Source: Bradyrhizobium hipponense
GTDB taxonomy: Bacteria > Pseudomonadota > Alphaproteobacteria > Rhizobiales > Xanthobacteraceae
DNA length: 64,000 bases
NCBI RefSeq assembly: GCF_008123965.1
Contig: NZ_VSTH01000021.1
Location: 92,645 to 156,644 of the forward strand
Direction: 5' to 3'
Below the pieces are notes generated by a model. The model worked only from the letters and a program-made list of their open reading frames with translations. It was not told the origin of the DNA and did not search any database. A program made the position numbers and the translations under genes. Below are positions 53,261 through 60,429 of this stretch, one piece after another. Numbering within the stretch: position 1 is the stretch's first letter; every line of letters starts with the position of its first letter.

Positions 53261-53942
53261 CGCTCTGAGCGGAGAGAGTTACGGCACGGCCCGACAGGTT
53301 GGTGCCATGGGCGGGAAATGACCATTGCATGGTCGCGTTGCCCAGCACATAGCCGACAAGCCCTTTGCCGAGCGGCACACTCTGCCCTGCGCCGTCCGTC
53401 ACCTTGAGGTCGGCGATCTTGAGCCGCTGCTGACCAGTATTCCTCGCAGTCACCGCGAGCGCGTTGCCACTTCGTCCGATGGTCCAGGACACCTGCGCCT
53501 GTCGCACGTCCGGGGCACGAAAGAAGACCGGCACCGAATAGCGCAGTGCGAGATTGACGACGCCTGGTCGCCGTCGTGCGGGATCGGGAAGCTCGTCGAT
53601 CACGACACGGTAGCTCTCCTCGTCTACGACAGGTTGCTTGCCGACACGCACGACGCGGACGACGTAATCGGCATTCGGCGCCAGCGTCTGGCTTGGCGGG
53701 CTGGCCACGACGTCGGCGGTCGACTCAAGGCGATCTGCACTGCCGCTCTGAGTCCAGCGAAACACCCGCATCTGCACGTTGATCGGACGATTGTCCTCGT
53801 TGCGCAGATTGAGGGTCGCCGCGCTGTCGGGCGCCGGCAAGTCGAGAGTTGTCGGCGCCACGCGCAGCGACGCTGCCTCCACTGGGGCAGCCCACAGGCA
53901 AGCGAAGGCGATCCCGCACAAGCGGGTAAGCGGTGTGGGCAT
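53214..53942 (-). CDS. Periplasmic pilus chaperone (PapD-like)
   Basis: A 242-aa periplasmic chaperone with two Ig-like domains. Signal peptide LTRLCGIAFACLWAAPVEA. The G1-strand/conserved region SLRVAPTTLDLPAPDSAATL and LNLRNEDNRPINVQMRVFRW show the PapD fold, and ESYRVVIDELPDPARRR, followed by LRYSVPVFFRAP, is the family signature around the FG loop. It would cap and fold SCPU pilin subunits by donor-strand complementation and deliver them to the usher. Located 12 bases after the pilin stop and overlapping the usher start. Confidence 0.93.
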   Translation of the reverse strand: MPTPLTRLCGIAFACLWAAPVEAASLRVAPTTLDLPAPDSAATLNLRNEDNRPINVQMRVFRWTQSGSADRLESTADVVASPPSQTLAPNADYVVRVVRVGKQPVVDEESYRVVIDELPDPARRRPGVVNLALRYSVPVFFRAPDVRQAQVSWTIGRSGNALAVTARNTGQQRLKIADLKVTDGAGQSVPLGKGLVGYVLGNATMQWSFPAHGTNLSGRAVTLSAQSDAGQINATAAVQAGR

Positions 53943-53954
53943 AGGTTGCTTTCG

Positions 53955-54482
53955 TTAGTAGGTTACGGTGACCGTCAGCGTATCGCTGTATCCGCCGGCC
54001 GCCGGTGTCACTTGGGGCGGGACGCGACCGTAAACAGTGATCGGTTGAGGATTGCCGTTTCCGGTACCGGCTAGCGTGTCCGTGCCGATGGTGGTGCCCC
54101 AGACCAAGCTGCGCGCAGCATCACGGTAGACCGAATAGGTGACCGTCGCTGCCGCGGTCCCGGTCATCTTGCGCGCCGCAATCGTCGCCGCCGCGCCGTT
54201 TCCGGCACTGATGCCGACGGTGTAGGGCGTCGTGTCCGTGCACTGAACGGAGATGGTGCTTTGGGCATCGACGTTCGCAGTGAGGACGCCCTGCGAACCG
54301 AAGGCAAGGTCGGTTGCTGACTGCACGACGCAATTCGATTGAATCGTGATCGTGACGTTGAACTGACCCGTCGCGGTTGCCGCACGGGCAGGTTGCGGCG
54401 CTAGGTTCGCCACTGCGATCAGAAGCGCGCTCGCCAAGACCGTCGATGGCAGCCCGGAGCGGCGTCGGAAACGTTTACTCAT
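53955..54482 (-). CDS. Spore-coat-U domain major pilin
   Basis: A 175-aa exported pilin with one SCPU domain. The signal peptide is LPSTVLASALLIAVANLAPQ PARA, then TATGQFNVTITIQSNCVVQS (with conserved Cys). QCTDTTPYTVGISAG and ITVYGRVPPQVTPAAGGYSD follow, ending LTVTVTY. The C-terminal VxYGRVPPQ...GxYSD is shared with the tip protein's second domain. It should polymerise into the pilus shaft. A G-rich ribosome-binding site precedes the ATG. First gene of the operon pilin-chaperone-usher-tip, the minimal set for an archaic pilus. Confidence 0.92.
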   Translation of the reverse strand: MSKRFRRRSGLPSTVLASALLIAVANLAPQPARAATATGQFNVTITIQSNCVVQSATDLAFGSQGVLTANVDAQSTISVQCTDTTPYTVGISAGNGAAATIAARKMTGTAAATVTYSVYRDAARSLVWGTTIGTDTLAGTGNGNPQPITVYGRVPPQVTPAAGGYSDTLTVTVTY

Positions 54483-54635
54483 GGGCAACCCCCCGTTGCC
54501 CCTGCCCAGTGTCGGACGTTATCGTTGCATGGTTAATGACAAGTTAATGCATCCGTATTTTTGCGGGCATCGCAATCGACCGCGCAATGTTGTGGGTTCG
54601 GTTCGTCGTCATGGCCAAGACTGTTGCCGGCGGAA

Positions 54636-55040
54636 TCAGCGGCAGCGCTTCGGCAATTTCGGGAGCTTCGCGGGGTCGAATTTTGGTATCGGCGCATTCG
54701 CCTCTGGCGCAGGCGATTGTTGTTCGCTGTAAATCAGCGTTCCCTCAAGCAGCACTCCCGGCACCTGATCCGCCCTTCCAACATAACGAGCTATCTTGCC
54801 GGGGCACGATCCCTCAAGCCGAAGCGTAAGGTCATCTGCGCCGAACACCGTGGCATGTCCTTCGGTGTGTCTCTTGAGCGCGACGATCGCGGTGAACCGA
54901 TCGCCGTCGATTTGGCAAGAGCCGCTGTAGGTCATGATGCTATCACAACCCCAGATTTGCCCGTCGGCGACATGGGCGATACCAGTTCCGTTGCCCAGCG
55001 GGGTCTTGAACCACGCTGCATAGGCGCCGTCTTTGAGCAT
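54636..55040 (-). CDS. GrlR-like regulatory protein
   Basis: A 134-aa protein. The pattern GAYAAWFKTPLGNGTGI, IWGCDSIMTYSGSCQIDGDR, FTAIVALKRHTEGHATVFG and LRLEGSCPGKIARYVGRA matches GrlR-like small lipocalin-fold proteins found widely in Rhizobiales. The namesake is a regulator of type III secretion in enteric pathogens. Here a regulatory role is only a family inference. The C-terminal tail (PAPEANAPIPKFDPAKLPKL) is Pro/Lys-rich and extends past the usual end. It stands alone between the pilus operon and the integrase. Confidence 0.78.
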   Translation of the reverse strand: MLKDGAYAAWFKTPLGNGTGIAHVADGQIWGCDSIMTYSGSCQIDGDRFTAIVALKRHTEGHATVFGADDLTLRLEGSCPGKIARYVGRADQVPGVLLEGTLIYSEQQSPAPEANAPIPKFDPAKLPKLPKRCR

Positions 55041-55323
55041 GGGAGGAACCCTCCATCGTTCACAGCCGGCGCAATGATCGGCACGATTAGCGAGAAGAGT
55101 TGGTAAATTCCGGCGTCCGGGCGAACCCGGTGCAGACGATGGCTAGGCCAGCCCCGCCTTGCTTCCGTTCGGTCGGCGAGGAGCGCGAACTACCGGGCAG
55201 CGCAGGCATGCGATCTTCGACGTACCGTAGACGCCCGGATCACATCGCAACCCAATATACGCTATGACGTGGATCGCACCGGGGCTGGCAATCTCAAGTA
55301 CGGAAAAATACTTCATGCCGGTG
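55041..55323. other. Intergenic stretch, no gene seen
   Basis: About 280 bases between the GrlR-like gene and the hairpin at 55324. Nothing recognisable as a gene, attachment site or tRNA. Confidence 0.4.
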
Positions 55324-55350
55324 GGCCGCAGAGCAATCTGCGGCCATTTT
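55324..55350 (+). terminator. Strong hairpin with short T-run
   Basis: GGCCGCAGA-GCAA-TCTGCGGCC forms a perfect 9-bp stem with tetraloop (55324-55345), followed by ATTTT on the plus strand. It also lies 37 bases past the integrase stop on the minus strand, where no T-run follows. It may terminate the integrase transcript or an unseen plus-strand RNA. Confidence 0.6.
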
Positions 55351-55386
55351 GCGCGGCTCCCTCAGTGATGCGATCGGGCTGAAAGA

Positions 55387-56792
55387 TCAGGCGACGAGCC
55401 GCAGTCCGCTTTCCGGTTGCTTGGTTGGTGCAGGCTCGCCGATAATCCGACGAAGCTCCGCCGCGACGCCGTCGAGCACCGCGCGCTTCTCCTTCATCCG
55501 CTTGGAGTGGTTGTAGACCTTGCCGGTGACGGTGGGCACGACCTGCTCCTGCTTCTTGCTCGCGGCATGATCGAGGCACTTCGCGATCCACGCATCGTCA
55601 AAGCCGAGATCACCGGCAAGCGTCGCCGCCGTCCGCCGCAGATCATGCGGCGTGAACGGCTTGAGCCCGAGCGATTGGCAGATGCCGGGCGTCCTCACCT
55701 TGCCATTGCGCTTGTCGCCGCGCAGCGCGTCCGCCATCGCCTTCCGATGCAGGGGCTGGTCGCCGAGGGGGGAGGCGAAGACAAATTGCTTATTTGATCC
55801 CCTCAAGGCTTCCTTGATGATCGCGACCGCGAGATCGGATAGCGGCTGCTTGATGACGCGCCGCTTCTTGACCCGCTTCAGCGGCACGTCAAAGCGCGGC
55901 ATCAGGCCGTCGAGATCGAACAACTCGTCGCGGTGCGCGCCGAGCAGTTCGCTCGACCGCAACATGGTCACAAGCTCGAACTTCAGCGCCAGCCGCGTCC
56001 GGCGATCCCATGACGCCAGCAGTTCGTCATCATCGAGGCCGTGCCAGAAAATCCTGATCTCGTCCTCGGTAGCACGCGGGTGCGCGGATGCTCGGCGTCG
56101 AGCGGCGGCAGGTTGATGCAGGGGCTGGCGCTGACATAGTCCCGGCCTGCTTCCGCGCACCAGCGGAACAGCGCCGAGGCCGCCTTCCTCATGTGCCGGG
56201 CATTGCTGATCGACGGGACGCCGAACTTCCCGGCGACGATGTCGTTCGACAGCGTGGCGATGTCGTGCTTGGTGACCTCGCAGGCGAGCTTGGTGCCGAG
56301 GCGCGCGCCGAGGAAGCGCCGTAGATGGCTCGCGGTGCTCTCCCAACTCTCCAGCCGGGGCCGCATCTCGCCGTCCGGCTTCTTGACCGGCGTCTTCATC
56401 CACTCGATCCGCTCCTCGATGATCTCGTCGACGGTCTTGCCCTGTTTTGCCCGGTGCGCCTTCTGCTGCCGCAGGCTCTCGACGATATTCTCGCCGTTGC
56501 CGATCCGGGTTTTCAGGGCATAGACCTCGGTGCGGGCCTGCTCGACGGCGAAGGTCTCGGGATTGTAGACGCCAAGCCATTTGGACCGTTGCTTGCCAGT
56601 GGCCCGGTCGGTGAACTTGAAGAAAAAGGTCGCGACGCCGGCCGGGATAATGCTGACGTAGAAGCCCGGGCATTTGCGGTCGTAGATTTTGACACGTTTA
56701 GCGACCCTCTTTTCGCAGAGGCGATCGGTCAGGACGACGCTGCCCTTGCGTGCGCGCTTGCCAGCGGGTTCGGTGGTGGTGATAGTATCCAT
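55387..56792 (-). pseudogene. P4-type tyrosine recombinase/integrase with a frameshift
   Basis: The N-terminal part starts MDTITTTEPAGKRARKGSVV and continues DRKCPGFYVSIIPAGVATFF to LPPLDAEHPRTRVL. The continuation TEDEIRIFWHGLDDDELL is in another frame. One missing base near 56070 explains the break. The C-terminal part has all catalytic residues: Arg in ELVTMLRSSELLGAHR, HDLRR, the LDHA His, and the nucleophile Tyr in GKVYNHSKRMKEKR. The total would be about 467 aa. A repaired gene would integrate an island, usually at a tRNA 3' end, but no tRNA was seen within a kilobase. The frameshift may be real or a sequencing error. Confidence 0.85.
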
Positions 56793-56871
56793 GTGGTTTC
56801 GGCTCCTAAAGGCTTGGGACCAAAGGGCTCGGCTTTGGGGCTTTCAGTTCGTCGTGCAGACACTGGACGCC

Positions 56872-56888
56872 CTAGGGCCGGGCCCTAG
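56872..56888. repeat. Perfect palindrome upstream of the integrase
   Basis: CTAGGGCC-G-GGCCCTAG, 17 bases, lies 80 bases upstream of the integrase start. It could be an operator or part of a recombination site. Confidence 0.5.
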
Positions 56889-56993
56889 ATTTGACGAAAC
56901 CCGCCGAAGCATCCCGAAACAGGCTGGGCGAAAAGAGCTTGTTTTAAAGGGTTTTTGTAGTTTCGGCGTGTTTCACCGAATACCAAAATATAG

Positions 56994-57255
56994 ACGTGTG
57001 GTCCTGGCGGTCGTTGCTACGGTCAAGCTCTTGCGGAGGCGGCATTCGCGTCAACCGGCGCGGTGTCGGCGACTTTCGCTGGGGGCGAGGGAGGCCAGAA
57101 GGAACTCGGCTCCCGGGAGAGCACGGCATAAGCCGTCAAGCTTTTCGCGCAGCGGACCGTGGGTGCCAGGCCGGCACCCGGTCTTCCCTGCGCCCTTGAT
57201 TGAAGAGGGTGAAGCGACGAAGCAAAGCTCGGGCGAAACGCGCCGCGAGAAGGCG
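56994..57255. repeat. Bradyrhizobium-type intergenic repeat, 3' part
   Basis: Blocks 'cgtgtggtcctggcggtcg', 'gagagcacggcataagccgt' and 'cggcacccggtcttccctgcg' are ones I recall from an abundant non-coding repeat of Bradyrhizobium genomes. Compared with my memory of complete copies, the middle part is missing here. The opening 'cgtgtggtcctggc' is shared with 40740-40990. No gene is supported in 56889-57371. Confidence 0.5.
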
Positions 57256-57371
57256 AAGGCGTGTCCATCGCGAGCACGAACCAGACGCGATCCCCTCCAT
57301 CACCGTCATCCCTCGAAGGGCGACGGCCCGGCTGTATCGGAGCCGTGCAGTTGCGCGCTATGCCGCGAGCA

Positions 57372-57590
57372 TCAGTGTCCCGCCGGGGCCGACATGGCGC
57401 CGTTGGCGTAGCGCGACCAGTCCGGCGCGGTCGGCTGCGCCGGCCAGATGGCGGCGTTGGAGTCGCGCACCGGGTGGGTGATCGGCGCGGGTTGCGCCTT
57501 GCGGACACGATGGCGGTCGTTCGCGGCGGCGGCCTGGATGGTGATGGCGGCGATCAGCGCGGCGCCGAAAATGGTGAAGGTCGTTCGCAT
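57372..57590 (-). CDS. Small secreted protein
   Basis: A 72-aa product with an N-terminal signal peptide (FTIFGAALIAAITIQAAAA) and a short mature part (NDRHRVRKAQPAPITHPVRD ... WSRYANGAMSAPAGH). The end of the signal and the tail WSRYxxGxxSAPAGH recall a family of tiny exported proteins common in Bradyrhizobium, of unknown function. Transcribed divergently from the small protein at 57817. Confidence 0.7.
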   Translation of the reverse strand: MRTTFTIFGAALIAAITIQAAAANDRHRVRKAQPAPITHPVRDSNAAIWPAQPTAPDWSRYANGAMSAPAGH

Positions 57591-57816
57591 CGTTGTTTCT
57601 CCCGTGACGACGCCCCGGCTGTGAGAGGGTCTGGTGTGTTCGTCGTCGCTGGTGACATGGCGATGGGTCTGCCGAATATCAGCAGCTTCGGAATCACGAT
57701 GGGGCGAGCAAATTTTTTAGTCTCGGCTAAATATTCGGCAATCGCACCCACGCGGCCGGTGGACTTGCCCCCTGCAATCCGGTTGAATGGGGTAAATCGA
57801 GCTTTGAGCGACAACG

Positions 57817-58095
57817 ATGTCGAAATATCTGCTGGTCCTTCTGCTGATCGCCTCGCCGGCCGCGGCGCAAGTCAAGTTGACCCCGAAAGCCACGGCGGCG
57901 CATCCCGACCCCTGTGCCCCGATCGGGCGGACCGCGGACGGCAAGCTGGTCTATTCCATGAAATGCGAGAACGTCCCGGCACCGCCTTCGCCCCCGCCGC
58001 AGGCGGAACTGAAGGAGGCGCCGCAGCCAGCCGCTGAGCTGGAACCGGAGGTGCGGCGGAGCGGCCTATTCGGTTGGTCCTACGACCGCAGGTGA
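57817..58095 (+). CDS. Small secreted Pro-rich protein
   Basis: A 92-aa product. Signal peptide MSKYLLVLLLIASPAAAQ, then a short domain with two Cys (DPCAPIGRTADGKLVYSMKC) that may form a disulphide, a Pro/Glu-rich linker (PAPPSPPPQAELKEAPQPA) and the tail SGLFGWSYDRR. Exported to the periplasm. No family assignment. It lies 89 bases upstream of the DUF3830 gene on the same strand. Confidence 0.75.
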   Translation: MSKYLLVLLLIASPAAAQVKLTPKATAAHPDPCAPIGRTADGKLVYSMKCENVPAPPSPPPQAELKEAPQPAAELEPEVRRSGLFGWSYDRR

Positions 58096-58184
58096 GGCGT
58101 CAGGCGACTTGCGCCAAGCCGCCCGGAATGCTCTTTGCCTGAAAGTTCCCCGTGGGGCTGCTGCCCCCGATCCAGAGAGATGAG

Positions 58185-58598
58185 ATGAGCAAACTCGTTA
58201 TCCGCGCCGGTGATTTCTCCTTTGATGCCCGCTTCGAGGAGCAGCTTGCGCCCAAGACCGTTGCCGCGTTCCGCAAGGCGCTGCCGTTCGAAAGCCACAT
58301 CATCCATGTGCGCTGGAGCGGCGAGGGCGTGTGGATGCCGCTCGGCGACCTCGATTTCGGCGTCGGCTACGAGAACCACACGAGCTATCCCGCGCCCGGC
58401 CAGATCATCCTCTATCCCGGCGGCATCAGCGAGACCGAGATCCTGCTCGCCTATGGCGGCGTGCATTTTGCGAGCAAGATGGGCCAGCTCGCCGGCAACC
58501 ATTTCATCACGCTGACCTCCGGCCTGGAGAATTTGGCCACGCTCGGCAAGAGCGTGCTGTGGAAGGGCGCCCTCCCGATCCGCTTCGAGGCGGTCTGA
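58185..58598 (+). CDS. DUF3830 family protein (cyclophilin-like fold)
   Basis: A 137-aa protein. FSFDARFEEQLAPKTVAAFR, SHIIHVRWSGEGVWMPLGDL and GQIILYPGGISETEILLAYG are typical of DUF3830, a cyclophilin-like small domain with unknown activity. The start MSKLVIRAG is chosen over an upstream in-frame ATG because the family begins there and a GAGA purine tract precedes it. Its stop is followed immediately by the GTG start of the allantoinase gene, so it belongs to the purine-degradation operon. Its role there is unproven. Confidence 0.88.
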   Translation: MSKLVIRAGDFSFDARFEEQLAPKTVAAFRKALPFESHIIHVRWSGEGVWMPLGDLDFGVGYENHTSYPAPGQIILYPGGISETEILLAYGGVHFASKMGQLAGNHFITLTSGLENLATLGKSVLWKGALPIRFEAV

Positions 58599-59534
58599 GT
58601 GACGGACGCCCGCTATCCGCGCGATCTCCGCGGCTACGGCCGCAACCCGCCGCATCCGCAATGGCCGGGTCATGCACGGGTCGCGGTGCAGTTCGTCGTC
58701 AACTTCGAAGAGGGCGGCGAGAACAACATCTTGCACGGCGACCGCGCGTCCGAGGCGTTTTTGTCAGACGTGTTGGGCGCGCAGCCCTGGCCCGGTCAGC
58801 GCCATGCCAATATCGAATCGATGTTCGAGTATGGTTCGCGCGCCGGCTTCTGGCGGCTGTGGCGGATGTTCGACGCGCGTAAGTGGCCGGCCACCGTGTT
58901 CGGCGTCGCCACCGCGCTGAAGCGCAACCCGGAAATCGTCGCGGCGATGAAGGAGTCCGGTTGGGATATCGCGAGCCACAGCTTGAAATGGATCGAGCAC
59001 AAGGACATGACCGAGGCGCAGGAGCGCGCCGAGATCGCGGACGCCATCCGCGTCCACACCGAGGCCACCGGGGCGCGGCCGCTCGGCTGGTATACCGGAC
59101 GTTCCTCGATCAACACCAACCGGTTGTTGATGGAGGAGGGCGGCTTCCTCTATCTCTGCGACTCCTATGCCGATGATCTGCCCTATTGGGTCAAGGGCGC
59201 GAACGGCAAGCAGCTCGTCATTCCCTACACGCTCGACGCCAACGACATGCGTTTCATCAATCCGCAAGGCTTTGCCGAGGGCGAGCAGTTCTTCACCTAT
59301 TTGAAGGACGCCTTCGACGTGCTCTATGCCGAAGGCGAGACCGCGCCGAAGATGATGACAGTGGGGCTGCACTGTCGTCTCGCCGGCCGGCCCGGCCGCG
59401 CCGCAGGCCTGATCCGTTTCCTCGACTATATCGGTAAGCACGAACGGGTCTGGGTGCCGACGCGGCTCCAGATTGCCCAGCACTGGCATGACAAGCACGC
59501 GCATCTTGCCGCCGATGCATTCGAGATCGGGTGA
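58599..59534 (+). CDS. puuE: Allantoinase, polysaccharide-deacetylase type (PuuE)
   Basis: A 311-aa enzyme of the NodB/polysaccharide deacetylase superfamily that hydrolyses allantoin to allantoate without the metal cluster of classical allantoinase. Markers are RVAVQFVVNFEEGGENNIL, the DIASHSLKW region, RPLGWYTGRSSINTNRL, and VGLHCRLAGRPGRAAGL near the C-terminus. The start is GTG directly after the DUF3830 TGA (TGAGTG), a coupled arrangement. The uraD-uraH fusion follows seven bases after its stop. These genes together convert hydroxyisourate to allantoate. Confidence 0.95.
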   Translation: MTDARYPRDLRGYGRNPPHPQWPGHARVAVQFVVNFEEGGENNILHGDRASEAFLSDVLGAQPWPGQRHANIESMFEYGSRAGFWRLWRMFDARKWPATVFGVATALKRNPEIVAAMKESGWDIASHSLKWIEHKDMTEAQERAEIADAIRVHTEATGARPLGWYTGRSSINTNRLLMEEGGFLYLCDSYADDLPYWVKGANGKQLVIPYTLDANDMRFINPQGFAEGEQFFTYLKDAFDVLYAEGETAPKMMTVGLHCRLAGRPGRAAGLIRFLDYIGKHERVWVPTRLQIAQHWHDKHAHLAADAFEIG

Positions 59535-59541
59535 GCGGACG

Positions 59542-60429
59542 ATGTCGCAGATCTCGCTCGCTGAGCTGAACGCCGCTGATAAGGCCAGTTTCGTCGCCGC
59601 GCTTGCCAATGTGGTCGAATATTCGCCGTGGCTCGCCGAGCAGCTTGCCGAACAGCGGCCGTTCGCCGGCCTCAATCAATTGCACGCCGCGCTGATGGCG
59701 GCGATCCAGAGTGCCGAGCCCGACGTGCAGTCGGCGCTGATCCGGGCGCATCCCGATCTCGCCAACAAGACCCAGCGCGCAGCGGGCCTCACTGCGGAAT
59801 CGACCGACGAGCAGAACAGCGCCGGTCTCGACCGGCTGTCGGATGCCGAATACGCCGCGTTCGAGCGCGTCAACAATGCTTATCGTGACAAGTTCGGCTT
59901 CCCCTATATCGTCTGCGTGCGCCGTCACACCAGGGATTCCGTCCTGCGCGACTTCGAGATGCGGCTGCTCAATATTGCCAAGACCGAGACGCGACGTGCG
60001 ATCGAGGAGATCGGCCGTATCTCGGCGCTGCGGCTCGATCAGCTCGTCGCGGCCGATGACAAGCTCAAGGTGCATGGTCGGCTCTCGACCCATGTGCTCG
60101 ACAATCACGCCGGCAGGCCCGCGCCCGGTATCGCGGTCGAACTGATCGAGCTCGCGAACCTCGGCGAGAGCCGCGTGATCGCGCGCGCCGTGACCAACGC
60201 GGATGGCCGTACCGACCAGCCGCTGATCGGGGGGCGCCCGCTGCCGATCGGCCGCTACGAGCTCAAATTCAGCGTTGCCAAATATTACGCCGAGCGCAAC
60301 GTGCCCTTGTCCGAGCCGCCGTTCCTCGACGAGATTCCGCTGCGCTTTGCGGTCAGCGAGCCCGAGGGGCACTATCACGTGCCGCTCCTGGTTACGCCCT
60401 GGAGCTATTCAACCTATCGCGGCAGCTAG
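59542..60429 (+). CDS. Fused OHCU decarboxylase and 5-hydroxyisourate hydrolase
   Basis: A 295-aa bifunctional protein. The N-terminal domain (about 1-165) is UraD, 2-oxo-4-hydroxy-4-carboxy-5-ureidoimidazoline decarboxylase: LIRAHPDLANKTQRAAGLTA with its conserved His, and FGFPYIVCVRRHTRDSVL. The C-terminal domain (about 178-295) is the transthyretin-like HIU hydrolase UraH: LKVHGRLSTHVLDNHAGRPA, FLDEIPLRFAVSEPEGHYHV and the terminal YRGS signature. Together they turn hydroxyisourate into S-allantoin. The start MSQISLAELN follows puuE by seven bases. The fusion order is UraD then UraH. The stop overlaps the convergent xanthine dehydrogenase stop in CTAG. Confidence 0.94.
   Translation: MSQISLAELNAADKASFVAALANVVEYSPWLAEQLAEQRPFAGLNQLHAALMAAIQSAEPDVQSALIRAHPDLANKTQRAAGLTAESTDEQNSAGLDRLSDAEYAAFERVNNAYRDKFGFPYIVCVRRHTRDSVLRDFEMRLLNIAKTETRRAIEEIGRISALRLDQLVAADDKLKVHGRLSTHVLDNHAGRPAPGIAVELIELANLGESRVIARAVTNADGRTDQPLIGGRPLPIGRYELKFSVAKYYAERNVPLSEPPFLDEIPLRFAVSEPEGHYHVPLLVTPWSYSTYRGS

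Noticed and set aside
56793..57000. tRNA attachment site for the integrase
   Set aside because: No cloverleaf or tRNA 3' end could be formed from the bases on either side.
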